From contig CAVIJY010000001.1 in assembly GCA_963643215.1 (NCBI GenBank), forward strand, positions 1 to 64,000: a DNA stretch of 64,000 bases, given 5' to 3'. Of this stretch, positions 56,601 to 64,000 are shown piece by piece (within the stretch, counting starts at the first letter, position 1; each line of letters opens with the position of its first letter). Both the position numbers and the translations under genes were made by a program. Source of the DNA: Darwinimomas sp963643215 (lineage in GTDB: Bacteria > Bacillota > Clostridia > Lachnospirales > Lachnospiraceae). Below the pieces are notes generated by a model. It was given only the letters and a program-made list of their open reading frames with translations. It had not been told where the DNA came from and did not search any database.

Positions 56601-57074
56601 CTTTGCCTGCTCATACTGATCCCGCAGGATCAGCCGCGGAATCTCTCCCGCCAGACAGGCAGACAGGCAGATAAGTCCGCCGCTGTACTGACGCAGCAGC
56701 TCCTTGTCCACACGCGGCCGATAGTAAAATCCTTCCGTGAAGCCCTTTGACACCAGCTTTGTGAGATTGGCATAGCCATCATTGTTCTCGGCAAGCAGTA
56801 TAAGATGATAATATCGCTCATCATCCATACCCCGGCTGGACTCGCGGTCAAACCTTGAACCGGGAGCCACATATACCTCGCATCCGATTATGGGCTTGAT
56901 TCCGGCCTCTCTCGCTGCCTTATAGAAATCAATCACACCGTACATGACGCCGTGATCGGTTATCGCCATCGAGTCCATACCCAGCTCAGCGCCTCTGGCG
57001 ATCATATCCTTTATCCTGCCCGACGCATCCAGCAGTGAATATTCAGTATGCAGATGTAAATGTGTAAATGCCAT
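53610..57074 (-). CDS. dnaE: DNA polymerase III alpha subunit (DnaE)
   Basis: 1154 residues. The PHP domain starts at residue 1 (HLHTEYSLLDASGR). The palm has GPGRGSAAGS and PDIDVDF (catalytic Asp residues), then the helix-hairpin-helix and OB-fold regions. In Firmicutes with PolC, DnaE extends lagging-strand primers. AGGTGAGGT precedes the ATG. It lies downstream of the HPr-like gene, separated by a strong hairpin. Confidence 0.96.
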   Translation of the reverse strand: MAFTHLHLHTEYSLLDASGRIKDMIARGAELGMDSMAITDHGVMYGVIDFYKAAREAGIKPIIGCEVYVAPGSRFDRESSRGMDDERYYHLILLAENNDGYANLTKLVSKGFTEGFYYRPRVDKELLRQYSGGLICLSACLAGEIPRLILRDQYEQAKEAALEFQEIFGKGNYFLELQDHGIAGQRLVNQSLMRMSRETGIELVVTNDVHYVRQQDAQAHDILLCIQTAKTVDDKDRMRYEGDQFYLKPEDEMRELFSYVPDAIERTHEIAMRCNVTIEFGVTKLPKYVIPEGYDDSFAYLKTICLEGFSRRYPDADEELRQRLDYELDVIRNMGYVDYFLIVWDYINYAKTHDIPVGPGRGSAAGSVVSYCMGITDIDPIRYQLLFERFLNPERVSMPDIDVDFCYEKRQQVIDYVVEKYGKDRVAQIITFGTLQARGVIRDVGRALNLPYSKCDMTAKMVPSELGMTLTKALETSRELKDAYDTDPEIKNLIDMSLKLEGLPRHTSMHAAGVVIARENVDEYVPLSKAADGSITTQYTMTALEELGLLKMDFLGLRTLTVINDTCTMVKRRLGTELDMLKIDYDDKAVLDSIGSGHTDGIFQLESAGMQSFMKELKPGSLEDIIAGISLYRPGPMDFIPRYLKGKNDSSSIVYETPQLEHILKPTYGCIVYQEQVMQIVRDLAGYSMGRSDLVRRAMSKKKAHVMDEERAHFVYGFPEEGVPGCVANGIPEDIANHIFDEMTDFARYAFNKSHAACYAYVAYQTAYLKYYYPLEFMAALMTSVMDVTRKVSGYVLTCRQMGIRILPPDINEGYSGFSVAPDASGIRFGLSAIKGVGRSLAQSVVAERECNGLFDSLENFIERMAGTDITKRTVDNFIKAGALDSLDGSRRQKVLIAPEMMDRKLKSKKDALSGQYSLFDIADDESKAQFRMKLPEVDDFTKEERLAAEKDMLGFYLTGHPLEDYQDVLDAGTSAHAIDFEHDDETGECTAKDGMHYTVGGMITDKTVKVTKTGKTMAFVTLEDMTGTLELVVFPGDYMKYNHMLDADAKVLIMGRADISEDADGKLLVEEVRELKLSGREVWIRLEDIEQYQSASKKLYEALSDNEGSDSVVVYLAASRQIKRLDPKWNVTADEGFLEKLRQLFGKANVAVK

Positions 57075-57150
57075 AGTACCTCACCTGATTAAGAACAGCT
57101 CAACTTGCGGATATGCCTGCAGAAACCGGAAAATATTCCTTAACACAGTA

Positions 57151-57178
57151 CACGGCGGACCTTTTCGGGTCCGCCGTG
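57151..57178. terminator. Strong hairpin between the HPr-like gene and dnaE
   Basis: A stem of 11-12 bp (CACGGCGGACC / GGTCCGCCGTG) with a short loop begins 11 nt after the HPr-like stop. No T run follows on the minus strand, so it may act as a weak terminator or RNA-stabilising end. Confidence 0.5.
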
Positions 57179-57188
57179 CGGTTTTTGA

Positions 57189-57446
57189 TCATTTACTCGT
57201 TGTCAGCATCCGGACCATTTCGTCCATAGCCGCATCCTCATCAGCCCCGTCCGCAGTGATCGTGATCTCATCACCCTCATTGAGAATCAAAGACATCAGT
57301 CCCATGATGCTTTTGGCATTGATGTGCTTCGTGCCCGACTGCAGGTATATCTTGCTGGCATACTTGCTTGCGGCCTGCACCATGAGTGCTACAGGAGTAG
57401 CATCCTCTGTGGAAGCTACCTTAACTGTTACAATGTTGCTTTTCAT
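57189..57446 (-). CDS. HPr-like protein without His15 (Crh-like)
   Basis: 85 residues, full HPr length. The second half is typical (AKSIMGLMSL with Ser46; EGDEITITADGADE). In the first half the phosphohistidine loop (normally G-[IL]-H-A-R-P) reads E-D-A-T-P: position 15 is Asp and position 17 is Thr. It therefore cannot take phosphate from PEP via EI, but can still be a target of HprK at Ser46, like Crh of B. subtilis. whiA is directly upstream, as crh follows whiA in B. subtilis, and hprK is three genes away. Confidence 0.9.
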   Translation of the reverse strand: MKSNIVTVKVASTEDATPVALMVQAASKYASKIYLQSGTKHINAKSIMGLMSLILNEGDEITITADGADEDAAMDEMVRMLTTSK

Positions 57447-57498
57447 TTTCCCTCTCCCTCGGTTTTAGATCGCCGTTTTCCTGTTACGGCCCTGATTA

Positions 57499-58230
57499 TC
57501 ATCCTTCTGACCGGTCTCTCAGATCCTGTGCATACTGCAAAATCTTCCTTAATCTGTGATTGACACCGCTCTTGCCTATCGCCGGCTTTGCATAACCGCC
57601 AAGCTCTGTCAGGCTGGCCTCAGGGTATCTGAGTCTAAGCTGCGCCATCTCCGCCAGCTGCGGAGCAAGCTGCTCAAGCCCGCCGTGATCTCTTATGTAA
57701 GCAATGTCCTCCGTCTGCTTTACAGACGCAGAAACCGTCTTATTGAGATTGGCCGTTTCGAAGTTGACTCTCCGATTTACATTGCGGCGCATCTCCTTGA
57801 GTATGCGCACATTTTCAATATTCATAAAAGCCTTTGAGGCCTCCATGATTCCCAGCATATCAGCTATCTGATCGCCTTCCTTGAGGTAGACAATCCAACT
57901 GCCCCGCCTTGATACAACCTTCGGAGTTATGCCGTCGAAGGTTTCCATGACGGATTTCAAAAAATCAGCCTTCTCCCTTGAATGGCAGTATATTTCAAAA
58001 TGATAGGATTTTGCCGGATCTGAAATGGTACCGGATATCACAAATGCCTCACGGATAAAAGCTCTTCTGCAGCATCTGCGCTTCAGGATAATACTAGGTA
58101 TTGTATAGTCTTTTCGAACTAAAGTAAAGTATTTCCTTGCCTCGGCCTGTGCCAGCTCGCAATGCTCCTCCTGCGGGATGATACCGGTGAGTTCAGCCTT
58201 AACTGCCTCGGAAAATGTCGCCTTTGTCAT
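57499..58230 (-). CDS. whiA: WhiA-family DNA-binding protein, N-terminal domain shortened
   Basis: 243 residues; WhiA proteins are normally about 310. The C-terminal two thirds align well (KRRCCRRAFIREAF, YLKEGDQI, RRNVNRRVNFETANLNKT, and the helix-turn-helix with KSGVNHRLRKI). After about residue 31 the first half of the LAGLIDADG-like domain is replaced by a short AT-rich stretch. In Firmicutes WhiA affects cell division and chromosome segregation. rapZ, normally just upstream, is absent; murB is 8 nt away. Confidence 0.9.
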   Translation of the reverse strand: MTKATFSEAVKAELTGIIPQEEHCELAQAEARKYFTLVRKDYTIPSIILKRRCCRRAFIREAFVISGTISDPAKSYHFEIYCHSREKADFLKSVMETFDGITPKVVSRRGSWIVYLKEGDQIADMLGIMEASKAFMNIENVRILKEMRRNVNRRVNFETANLNKTVSASVKQTEDIAYIRDHGGLEQLAPQLAEMAQLRLRYPEASLTELGGYAKPAIGKSGVNHRLRKILQYAQDLRDRSEG

Positions 58231-58238
58231 ATTACTCT

Positions 58239-59105
58239 CTATATTTCTCCCAGTATTTTGATCTCCGGCTCAAGCCTGACATGAAAGCGCCTGTCAACTT
58301 CCTGCGTTACATGATTTATCACAGCCAGGATATCTCTCGCAGTGGCTCTTCCCGTATTAATCACAAATCCCGCATGCTTTTCGGAAACCCTTGCATCTCC
58401 GACCGAAAATCCTTTAAGACCCGCGTCGCTGATCAGCTTTCCCGCGTAATATCCCTCCGGCCTTTTAAATGTTGACCCTGCGCTCGGATATTCCAGCGGC
58501 TGCTTCGCCTTCCGCTCGGTCGAAAGCTTTCTTGTGATGCTCAATATCTCCTCCGGATCCCCCTTCGTCAGTGAAATCTCCGCTTCGAGAACCATCAGAC
58601 CGCGCTTGGTGACATTGCTGTGTCTGTAGCTCATATCAAGCTCTTCCGGAGTTTCCTCTATGAGCCTTCCGTCTCCGTCCATAAGCAGCACCCGGCGGAG
58701 AATATCCTTCAGCTCATGACCGTAGGCCCCTGCATTCATCACTACCGCTCCGCCCAGATTGCCCGGTATACCCGAGGCGAATTCCATCCCCGAAAGCCCG
58801 CGGCTTCTCGCCTCCGCCGCTATAAATGCAAGTGATGCTCCTGCCTTTGCCACTATGGATGTTCCGCTGCATACCATGGCATTCATGCCCTTTCCTATTT
58901 CGATCACACAGCCGCGGTAGCCGGCATCGCTCACGAGCAGATTGCTCCCGTTGCCTATGATATAGTACGGAATCCCCCGGCTTTTGCAGTCCAGCACCAG
59001 CCTCGTCAGCTCATCGATATCCTCAGGTATATAATATCTGTCAGCGGGACCTCCCACACGAAAGGTTGTATGGGCGCTCATGGGCTCGTTTGTATACTCT
59101 TTCAT
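58239..59105 (-). CDS. murB: UDP-N-acetylenolpyruvoylglucosamine reductase
   Basis: 288 residues. FAD-binding motifs are FRVGGPADRYY and IGNGSNLLVSDAGYRG; the active-site region has ASGIPGNLGGAVVMNAGAYG and the catalytic Ser in PSAGSTFKRPEG. It reduces UDP-GlcNAc-enolpyruvate to UDP-MurNAc. It overlaps hprK by 4 bp. Confidence 0.96.
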   Translation of the reverse strand: MKEYTNEPMSAHTTFRVGGPADRYYIPEDIDELTRLVLDCKSRGIPYYIIGNGSNLLVSDAGYRGCVIEIGKGMNAMVCSGTSIVAKAGASLAFIAAEARSRGLSGMEFASGIPGNLGGAVVMNAGAYGHELKDILRRVLLMDGDGRLIEETPEELDMSYRHSNVTKRGLMVLEAEISLTKGDPEEILSITRKLSTERKAKQPLEYPSAGSTFKRPEGYYAGKLISDAGLKGFSVGDARVSEKHAGFVINTGRATARDILAVINHVTQEVDRRFHVRLEPEIKILGEI

Positions 59106-60052
59106 TTGCTTCCCTTTGCAAGATTTGCCTGAACCCTGCGGTACAGCTCCTCTGCGGCATTATATCCCATCTTCTTCTGACGGTGGTTGACTGCGGCTGT
59201 CTCGCATATAACTGCCAGGTTTCTTCCCGGCCGTACCGGTACGCCGTGATACACCACCTGAGCTCCCAGATACTCCTTGTAGTTATCGTTCATGCCGAGT
59301 CTGTCATACTCCTTGTCCTTGTCCCATTCCTCGAGATGTATCTCAAGGTCGATTTCCTGGGAATCCTTGACAGCCTCAACCCCGTACAGAGCCTTGACAT
59401 CGATCACGCCTATTCCGCGCATTTCTATAAGATACCGGGTGATATCCGGTGCTGTTCCCACAAGTATGTCCTCATTGATCCGCTTGATCTGCACTACATC
59501 ATCGGATACAAGACGGTGTCCGCGCTTTACAAGCTCGAGAGCCGCCTCTGACTTTCCTATTCCGCTCTCGCCCGTGATCAGCAGTCCCTCTCCGAATACA
59601 TCCATCAGCACACCGTGTATGGTGATGGTCGGAGCCAGCTCCTCCTTGAGCCAGAGAGTAACCTCCGCCATGATGTCCGCAGTGAATTTTTCCGAGCCCA
59701 CACACGGAACCCCGTGCTTTTTGGCCAGCTCTATGAATGTATCGGATGGCTTGTGATTCTTTGCGAATATCAGGCAGGGAGACTTATAGGAGCAAAGCCG
59801 GTCTATACGCTCGTCATGAATGCTTTGCTCCAGCGATGCCAGATAGTCGCATTCCGTATTGCCAAGCAGCTGAACCCTTTCATAGTCAAAATGCCCGAAA
59901 TATCCTGCAAGCTGCAATGACGGCCTGTTCAGAGTCCAAAGTGTGATATTTATGTCATCAAGCGATATCTCCGGAGTGAAGTTTGTGAAGCCGTAATGCT
60001 CTATCAGTTTTTTTACCGGAACGAACGGTTGCCCTTTTCCTGCAGTACTCAT
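59102..60052 (-). CDS. hprK: HPr kinase/phosphorylase
   Basis: 316 residues from ATG 60052 with GGAGG 8 nt upstream; the longer open frame is not used. The catalytic His in IHGVL, the P-loop GESGIGKS (161-168), SDDVVQI and the EMRGIGVID segment are all present. It phosphorylates Ser46 of HPr/Crh under ATP and FBP control, driving carbon catabolite repression. A likely partner is encoded at 57189-57446. Confidence 0.97.
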   Translation of the reverse strand: MSTAGKGQPFVPVKKLIEHYGFTNFTPEISLDDINITLWTLNRPSLQLAGYFGHFDYERVQLLGNTECDYLASLEQSIHDERIDRLCSYKSPCLIFAKNHKPSDTFIELAKKHGVPCVGSEKFTADIMAEVTLWLKEELAPTITIHGVLMDVFGEGLLITGESGIGKSEAALELVKRGHRLVSDDVVQIKRINEDILVGTAPDITRYLIEMRGIGVIDVKALYGVEAVKDSQEIDLEIHLEEWDKDKEYDRLGMNDNYKEYLGAQVVYHGVPVRPGRNLAVICETAAVNHRQKKMGYNAAEELYRRVQANLAKGSK

Positions 60053-60123
60053 AATGATGCCTCCGTATGTATTTTGCATTTGCTTCTCTTTACAGCCAAG
60101 TGTACCAACGGCGCCGTCTTTTT

Positions 60124-61953
60124 TCAATCGTGGAAGAAGCTGTATACCGCCTCGGCCGCTGCCCTGTTCATGCCTTCGACCGCCGCCAGAGCCTCTGTAT
60201 CGGCATCTTTTATAGCTTCGATATTTTTAAAATGCAGCATCAGCGCTTTGCGTCTTGCCGGGCCTATGCCCCTGATGTCATCCAGAACCGAATGAATCTG
60301 ATCCTTCTGTCTCAGGCTTCTGTGATATTCGATGGCAAATCTGTGCGTCTCATCCTGTATGCGTGTCACCAGCTTAAATGCCTCGCTGTCCTGACTTATC
60401 GAAACTTCTTTTTCGTCATAGAACAGTCCTCTCGTTCTGTGCCTGTCATCCTTGACCATGCCGCATACCGGTATGGCTATTCCAAGCTCTTTCAGAACCT
60501 TAAGCACGGCATGAACCTGCCCTCTTCCGCCGTCTATCATCAAAAGATCGGGAAGCGTATTGAAACTGATATCATTCTTCCCGCGATCATGAGTGAACCG
60601 TCTCGTCAGCACCTCCCGCATAGAACCGTAGTCATCGGGTCCTGTCACCGTCTTTATTCTGAACTTCCGATAATGACTTCGGTTCGGAACACCGTCGGTA
60701 TATACAACCATGGAGGCTACGGACTCGACTCCGCTTGTATTGGATATGTCGTAGGATTCCATCCTGTGAATATCCGACAGGCCAAGCAGCTCGCTTATCT
60801 CCAGAACAGCCCCCACGGTTTTGGCCTGCTCTCTGCGCATCCTGTCTGCATCCTGTGTCAGCACCTGCAGTGCGTTCTTGTATGCCAGCTCTACCATCTG
60901 ATGCTTTGAGCCTGTCCTGGGTACGACTATATGCACCTGCGTTCCGCGAAGACCGGACAGCCACTGCTCTATGAGGCTGTGATCGGGAATCTCCCTCTCT
61001 ATCCATATCTCCCGGGGAAGCAGCGGCATATCAGCATAAAACTGCTTTATAAATGCCTCAAGCAGCATCTCCAGGGTATCATCTATCTCCGCTCTGATAA
61101 AATGCTTTTCACGGCCGATCATCTTGCCTGATCGTATGAAAAATATCTGGATGACAGCCTCCTTATCGTCTTTGGCCGCCGCAATCACATCATGGTCATC
61201 TGCCTTTTCCAAAGTGATCTTCTGCTTCTGAGCCACATGCAGCACCGCATTCATCATATCGCGGTATCCTGCAGCGGCCTCAAAATCAAGAGCCTCGGAG
61301 GCCTCCTCCATCCGCGCCTTTATGGTATCAACGGTTGATGAATATTTCCCCTCAAGAAACTCCAGAGCCTTATCTATATTGGCCCGATAGGCCTCCTTTG
61401 ATATATACCCCTGACACGGTGCGTCACACATATGTATATGATGGTTCAGGCACGGCCGTCCCTTTCCCATATCCTCAGGCAGCCTGCGGTCGCATGTACG
61501 GATGCGGTATGTCCCGTGAAGCATGTCTATTGTCTCCCGGACTGCTCCCGCGTTGGAAAACGGGCCGAAATACCTCGCCCGATCCTTTTTTATTCTCCGT
61601 GTCAGCATTATACGCGGATAATCCTCGTTGACCGTTACCTTTATATACGGATAGGTTTTGTCGTCCTTGAGCATGGTGTTGTATTTCGGACGATTTTCCT
61701 TTATCAGATTGTTCTCAAGCACCAGCGCCTCAAGCTCGGAATCGGTCACTATATACTCAAAGTATGCAATGTGAGAAACCATTCTTGTTATCTTGGGGCT
61801 TTTTTTATAGCCATCCTGAAAATACTGATGGACACGGTTTCTCAGATTGACGGCCTTTCCCACATATATGATCTCATCATGCGCATCGTGCATGATATAT
61901 ACTCCCGGCTGCCTCGGGAGCTTCTTCAGTTCTTCCTCTATCACGAAAGCCAT
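60124..61953 (-). CDS. uvrC: Excinuclease ABC subunit C
   Basis: 609 residues. The N-terminal GIY-YIG nuclease (PGVYIMHDAHDEIIYVGKA), UVR motif (STVDTIKARMEEASEALDFEAAAGYRD), RNase H-like C-terminal nuclease (SYDISNTSG, MIDGGRGQV) and HhH (IRGIGPARRKAL) are in the usual order. It makes both incisions in nucleotide excision repair. An extended -10 promoter lies upstream. Confidence 0.96.
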   Translation of the reverse strand: MAFVIEEELKKLPRQPGVYIMHDAHDEIIYVGKAVNLRNRVHQYFQDGYKKSPKITRMVSHIAYFEYIVTDSELEALVLENNLIKENRPKYNTMLKDDKTYPYIKVTVNEDYPRIMLTRRIKKDRARYFGPFSNAGAVRETIDMLHGTYRIRTCDRRLPEDMGKGRPCLNHHIHMCDAPCQGYISKEAYRANIDKALEFLEGKYSSTVDTIKARMEEASEALDFEAAAGYRDMMNAVLHVAQKQKITLEKADDHDVIAAAKDDKEAVIQIFFIRSGKMIGREKHFIRAEIDDTLEMLLEAFIKQFYADMPLLPREIWIEREIPDHSLIEQWLSGLRGTQVHIVVPRTGSKHQMVELAYKNALQVLTQDADRMRREQAKTVGAVLEISELLGLSDIHRMESYDISNTSGVESVASMVVYTDGVPNRSHYRKFRIKTVTGPDDYGSMREVLTRRFTHDRGKNDISFNTLPDLLMIDGGRGQVHAVLKVLKELGIAIPVCGMVKDDRHRTRGLFYDEKEVSISQDSEAFKLVTRIQDETHRFAIEYHRSLRQKDQIHSVLDDIRGIGPARRKALMLHFKNIEAIKDADTEALAAVEGMNRAAAEAVYSFFHD

Positions 61954-61996
61954 CTGCCATACCCCGGTGGATAAACATTGATTGCAACACTTTCAA

Positions 61997-62025
61997 AGTA
62001 TAGCACAACATGCTACACTGACGAA
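61997..62025 (-). promoter_or_regulatory. Extended -10 promoter of uvrC
   Basis: On the minus strand TGC-TATACT (-10 at 61997-62002) with a weak -35 (TTCGTC, 62020-62025) 17 nt upstream. It starts at the edge of the repeat element and gives a leader of about 38 nt. Confidence 0.65.
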
Positions 62026-62028
62026 GTT

Positions 62029-62246
62029 AGTTCGGATGTCAAAATACCCGAACCAACGGTTACACGGATTGTTTCGTGCTTCGCACTCCCACAATCCGGT
62101 CTCAATTCGGATTCCCGTGGGGCTTTTGCCCCACTTCATCCTCATTGAGAGGCGTGTCATAAACTCTATCTTCCACCGCCATGCCCCTAAAGGGACTAGC
62201 TGCGCGTCGCAGCATGTCGTGGGAGATGAGTTTTGACACTGTAACC
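62029..62246 (+). repeat. Full copy (218 bp) of the MITE-like structured repeat
   Basis: Nearly identical to 49709-49926. The flanking 6-mers are GAAGTT (62023-62028) and AAAGTT (62247-62252), a target duplication with one change. It fills the 336-bp gap between the divergent uvrC and DUF1846 genes. Its left palindrome has decayed (AGTTCGGATG). Confidence 0.92.
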
Positions 62247-62289
62247 AAAGTTAGACTGACAGGCACACGGCGAGATGCAGGAGGCATGT

Positions 62290-63753
62290 ATGAATCGCAT
62301 AGGTTTTGACAATCAGAAGTATCTTTCAACACAATCAGAGCATATACGCGAGCGTATCAGCTCTTTCGGAGATAAGCTTTATCTGGAGTTCGGCGGAAAG
62401 CTCTTTGATGATATTCACGCATCAAGAGTTCTTCCCGGATTTGAACCGGATTCAAAGCTGCGCATGCTTCTGAAGATGGCCGACCAGGCCGAGCTTGTCA
62501 TCGTTATCAACTCCGAGGCCATAGAGCGCAATAAGATCCGTGAGGATCTGGGCATAACCTATGACAGGGATGTGCTGCGCCTGATTCAGGTCTTTCAGGA
62601 ATACGGGCTTTATGTCGGAAGCGTCGTGATCACAAGGTACAATCACCAGCCTTCTGTCAAATTCTTCCAGCACAAGCTTGAATCCTTCGGAATCAGAGTC
62701 TACCGTCACTATACCATCGACGGATATCCCCACGACATATCCAACATCGTCAGCGAAAACGGCTTCGGAAGAAATGAATATGTGGAGACCTCCAGACCTC
62801 TGGTTGTCGTGACCGCGCCCGGTCCCGGCTCCGGAAAGATGGCGACCTGCCTTTCACAGCTTTACCATGAGAACAAGCGCGGCATAAAGGCCGGATATGC
62901 GAAGTTTGAGACATTTCCCATATGGAATCTTCCCCTCAAGCACCCGGTAAATCTCGCCTATGAGGCGGCAACCGCTGATTTGAATGATGTGAATATGATA
63001 GATCCGTTCCATCTCGAGGCCTATGGTGTCACCACCGTCAATTATAATCGTGATGTGGAGATATTTCCGGTGCTCTCAGCCATGTTCGAAGCTATCTACG
63101 GTGAATCACCCTACAAATCCCCCACGGATATGGGAGTAAATATGGCCGGCAACTGCATCTGCGACGATGATGTGTGTCAGGAGGCCGGGCGTCAGGAAAT
63201 CATACGCCGGTATTTTGCGTCTCTGAACAGGCAGGCACGAGGAGAATGCGGACATGACGAGGTGGACAAGATCGAGCTTCTGCTGAAGCAGGCAAGAGTA
63301 GAGATCACAGATCGCAAGGTCATCTCTCCCGCGCGGATGGAATCCGAGCTGAAAAAAGGTCCTGCGACAGCCATAGAACTTTCGGACGGAACGATAGTCG
63401 TCGGAAAAACCTCGGATCTGATGGGATGCTCGGCAGCCAGCCTTATCAATGCTGTAAAAACTCTGGCCGGAATACCTCACGATGTCAATATCATAGATCC
63501 GAGTGTTATCGCTCCCGTACAGAGCCTGAAGACAAAATACCTTGGCGGCAGAAATCCCCGTCTGCATTCGGACGAGATACTTATCGCGCTTTCCATGTGT
63601 GCGGCAACCGATGAAAACTGCCGCAGAGCACTCGAGCAGCTTCCCCTGCTGCGCGGCTGTCAGGCTCACTGCACGGTTATGCTGTCCGAAGTTGATATTC
63701 GAATATTCCGCAAGCTTGGCATAGAGCTGACTCAGGAGCCTATCACAGAGTAG
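62290..63753 (+). CDS. DUF1846 family protein
   Basis: 487 residues from ATG 62290 with AGGAGG 5 nt upstream (ATG 62275 is upstream of that site). Family segments visible are IGFDNQKYLSTQSEHI at the start, APGPGSGKMATCLSQLYH (a nucleotide-binding-like loop) and NMAGNCICDDDVCQEA. Structures exist for the family but no agreed function; a nucleotide- or phosphate-linked enzyme is a guess. No clear promoter apart from the repeat is seen upstream. Confidence 0.88.
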   Translation: MNRIGFDNQKYLSTQSEHIRERISSFGDKLYLEFGGKLFDDIHASRVLPGFEPDSKLRMLLKMADQAELVIVINSEAIERNKIREDLGITYDRDVLRLIQVFQEYGLYVGSVVITRYNHQPSVKFFQHKLESFGIRVYRHYTIDGYPHDISNIVSENGFGRNEYVETSRPLVVVTAPGPGSGKMATCLSQLYHENKRGIKAGYAKFETFPIWNLPLKHPVNLAYEAATADLNDVNMIDPFHLEAYGVTTVNYNRDVEIFPVLSAMFEAIYGESPYKSPTDMGVNMAGNCICDDDVCQEAGRQEIIRRYFASLNRQARGECGHDEVDKIELLLKQARVEITDRKVISPARMESELKKGPATAIELSDGTIVVGKTSDLMGCSAASLINAVKTLAGIPHDVNIIDPSVIAPVQSLKTKYLGGRNPRLHSDEILIALSMCAATDENCRRALEQLPLLRGCQAHCTVMLSEVDIRIFRKLGIELTQEPITE

Positions 63754-63765
63754 AGATTTGGCCAG

Positions 63766-63801
63766 TCCGTTCACATCGAAATACGGCAGGGACTGAACGG
63801 A
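63766..63801. terminator. Possible shared terminator between convergent genes
   Basis: TCCGTTCA and TGAACGGA form an 8-bp stem with a 20-nt loop, followed by TATATATC. The long loop and lack of a T run make this weak. Confidence 0.35.
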
Positions 63802-63807
63802 TATATA

Positions 63808-64000
63808 TCATGATCGTTTCAGCTCTATCCAGAACTCCACGCCATCTGCTGTGTTGCTGACTCCATAAGGCATATCGTGAGCCTTCATGACCGCTTTTAC
63901 GATGGAAAGACCTATTCCGGTGCCCCCGTAGCTTCTGGAATGGGACTTGTCCACCTTGTAGAAGCGGTCAAATACTCTCTCCAGATCCTCCTTGGGTATG
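63808..64000 (-). CDS. Sensor histidine kinase, C-terminal end (cut by window edge)
   Basis: About 64 codons, stop TGA at 63808-63810. They encode the end of a HATPase domain: the F box (ERVFDRFYKVDKSHS), then the G2 box (YGGTGIGLSIVKAV) and a last strand (GVEFWIELKR). It is therefore an OmpR-type two-component kinase of the PhoR/WalK sort. The sensor part and regulator are beyond the window. Confidence 0.92.
   Translation of the reverse strand, partial: IPKEDLERVFDRFYKVDKSHSRSYGGTGIGLSIVKAVMKAHDMPYGVSNTADGVEFWIELKRS

Noticed and set aside
61982..62236. Open frame through all three long repeat copies giving related peptides (RLHGLFRA-SHSHNP-type)
   Set aside because: The frame starts at different points outside each copy, has no ribosome binding site and is explained by the shared DNA sequence and its hairpins.

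Overview
The window looks like a chromosomal segment of a low-to-moderate GC Firmicute of class Clostridia, most likely family Lachnospiraceae. The evidence is gene content and order: uvrC-hprK-murB-whiA-HPr-dnaE, priA-def-fmt-rsmB-rlmN-prpC-prkC-rsgA-rpe, mutSL with miaA/miaB, rex, rqcH, rpsU, a DUF1846 gene, DUF6145-like and YugP-type genes, and strong GGAGG ribosome binding sites. Almost every gene is on the minus strand, as expected for one replichore arm. The plus-strand exceptions are an insertion-sequence fragment, rqcH, a small export protein and the DUF1846 gene.

Layout. 1-461: C-terminal end of an IS1634-like transposase. 731-2623: a HlyD-like membrane protein and a small P-loop protein. 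2693-10272: cell shape and wall genes (S11 D,D-peptidase, mgsA-like, rodA, PBP2, mreD, mreC, radC). 10312-25530: a tightly coupled run with a PLP enzyme, miaA, mutL, mutS, miaB, two flavoproteins, a SpoVB/MurJ-like flippase, a YerB-like lipoprotein, ybeY and phoH. 25607-25949: rpsU (58 codons) and rqcH diverge from two good promoters. 27901-49609: serS, rpe, DUF362, rsgA, prkC, stp, rlmN, rsmB, a zinc metallopeptidase, fmt, def, priA, murF, murE, ftsK and an SH3/NlpC hydrolase. 50045-61953: a small export protein, yebC, rex, dusB, a DUF6145-like gene, dnaE, an HPr-like gene, whiA, murB, hprK and uvrC. 62290-63753: DUF1846. 63808-64000: the end of a sensor histidine kinase.

Functional themes are peptidoglycan synthesis and elongation (rodA, PBP2, mreCD, murB/E/F, D,D-peptidase, NlpC/P60, flippase), Ser/Thr phospho-signalling (PrkC/Stp), translation and ribosome quality control (fmt, def, rsmB, rlmN, rsgA, serS, miaA, miaB, dusB, ybeY, rpsU, rqcH), DNA replication and repair (dnaE, priA, mutSL, uvrC, ftsK) and carbon/redox regulation (hprK, HPr-like, rex).

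The most unusual feature is a family of dispersed intergenic repeats. Two copies are 218 bp (49709-49926, 62029-62246), one is 204 bp (39285-39488) and two are 67-bp derivatives (27820-27886, 44476-44542). The long copies have 16-bp imperfect terminal inverted repeats, 6-bp direct repeats at the insertion points and conserved nested hairpins, one with coordinated changes on both arms. This is a MITE-like structured mobile element that I cannot assign to a known family. Other oddities are an MgsA homologue lacking two key aspartates, an HPr lacking His15 but keeping Ser46 beside hprK, a WhiA missing about 70 N-terminal residues, the absence of rapZ, mreB and minCDE from their usual slots, and a probably leaderless rqcH.
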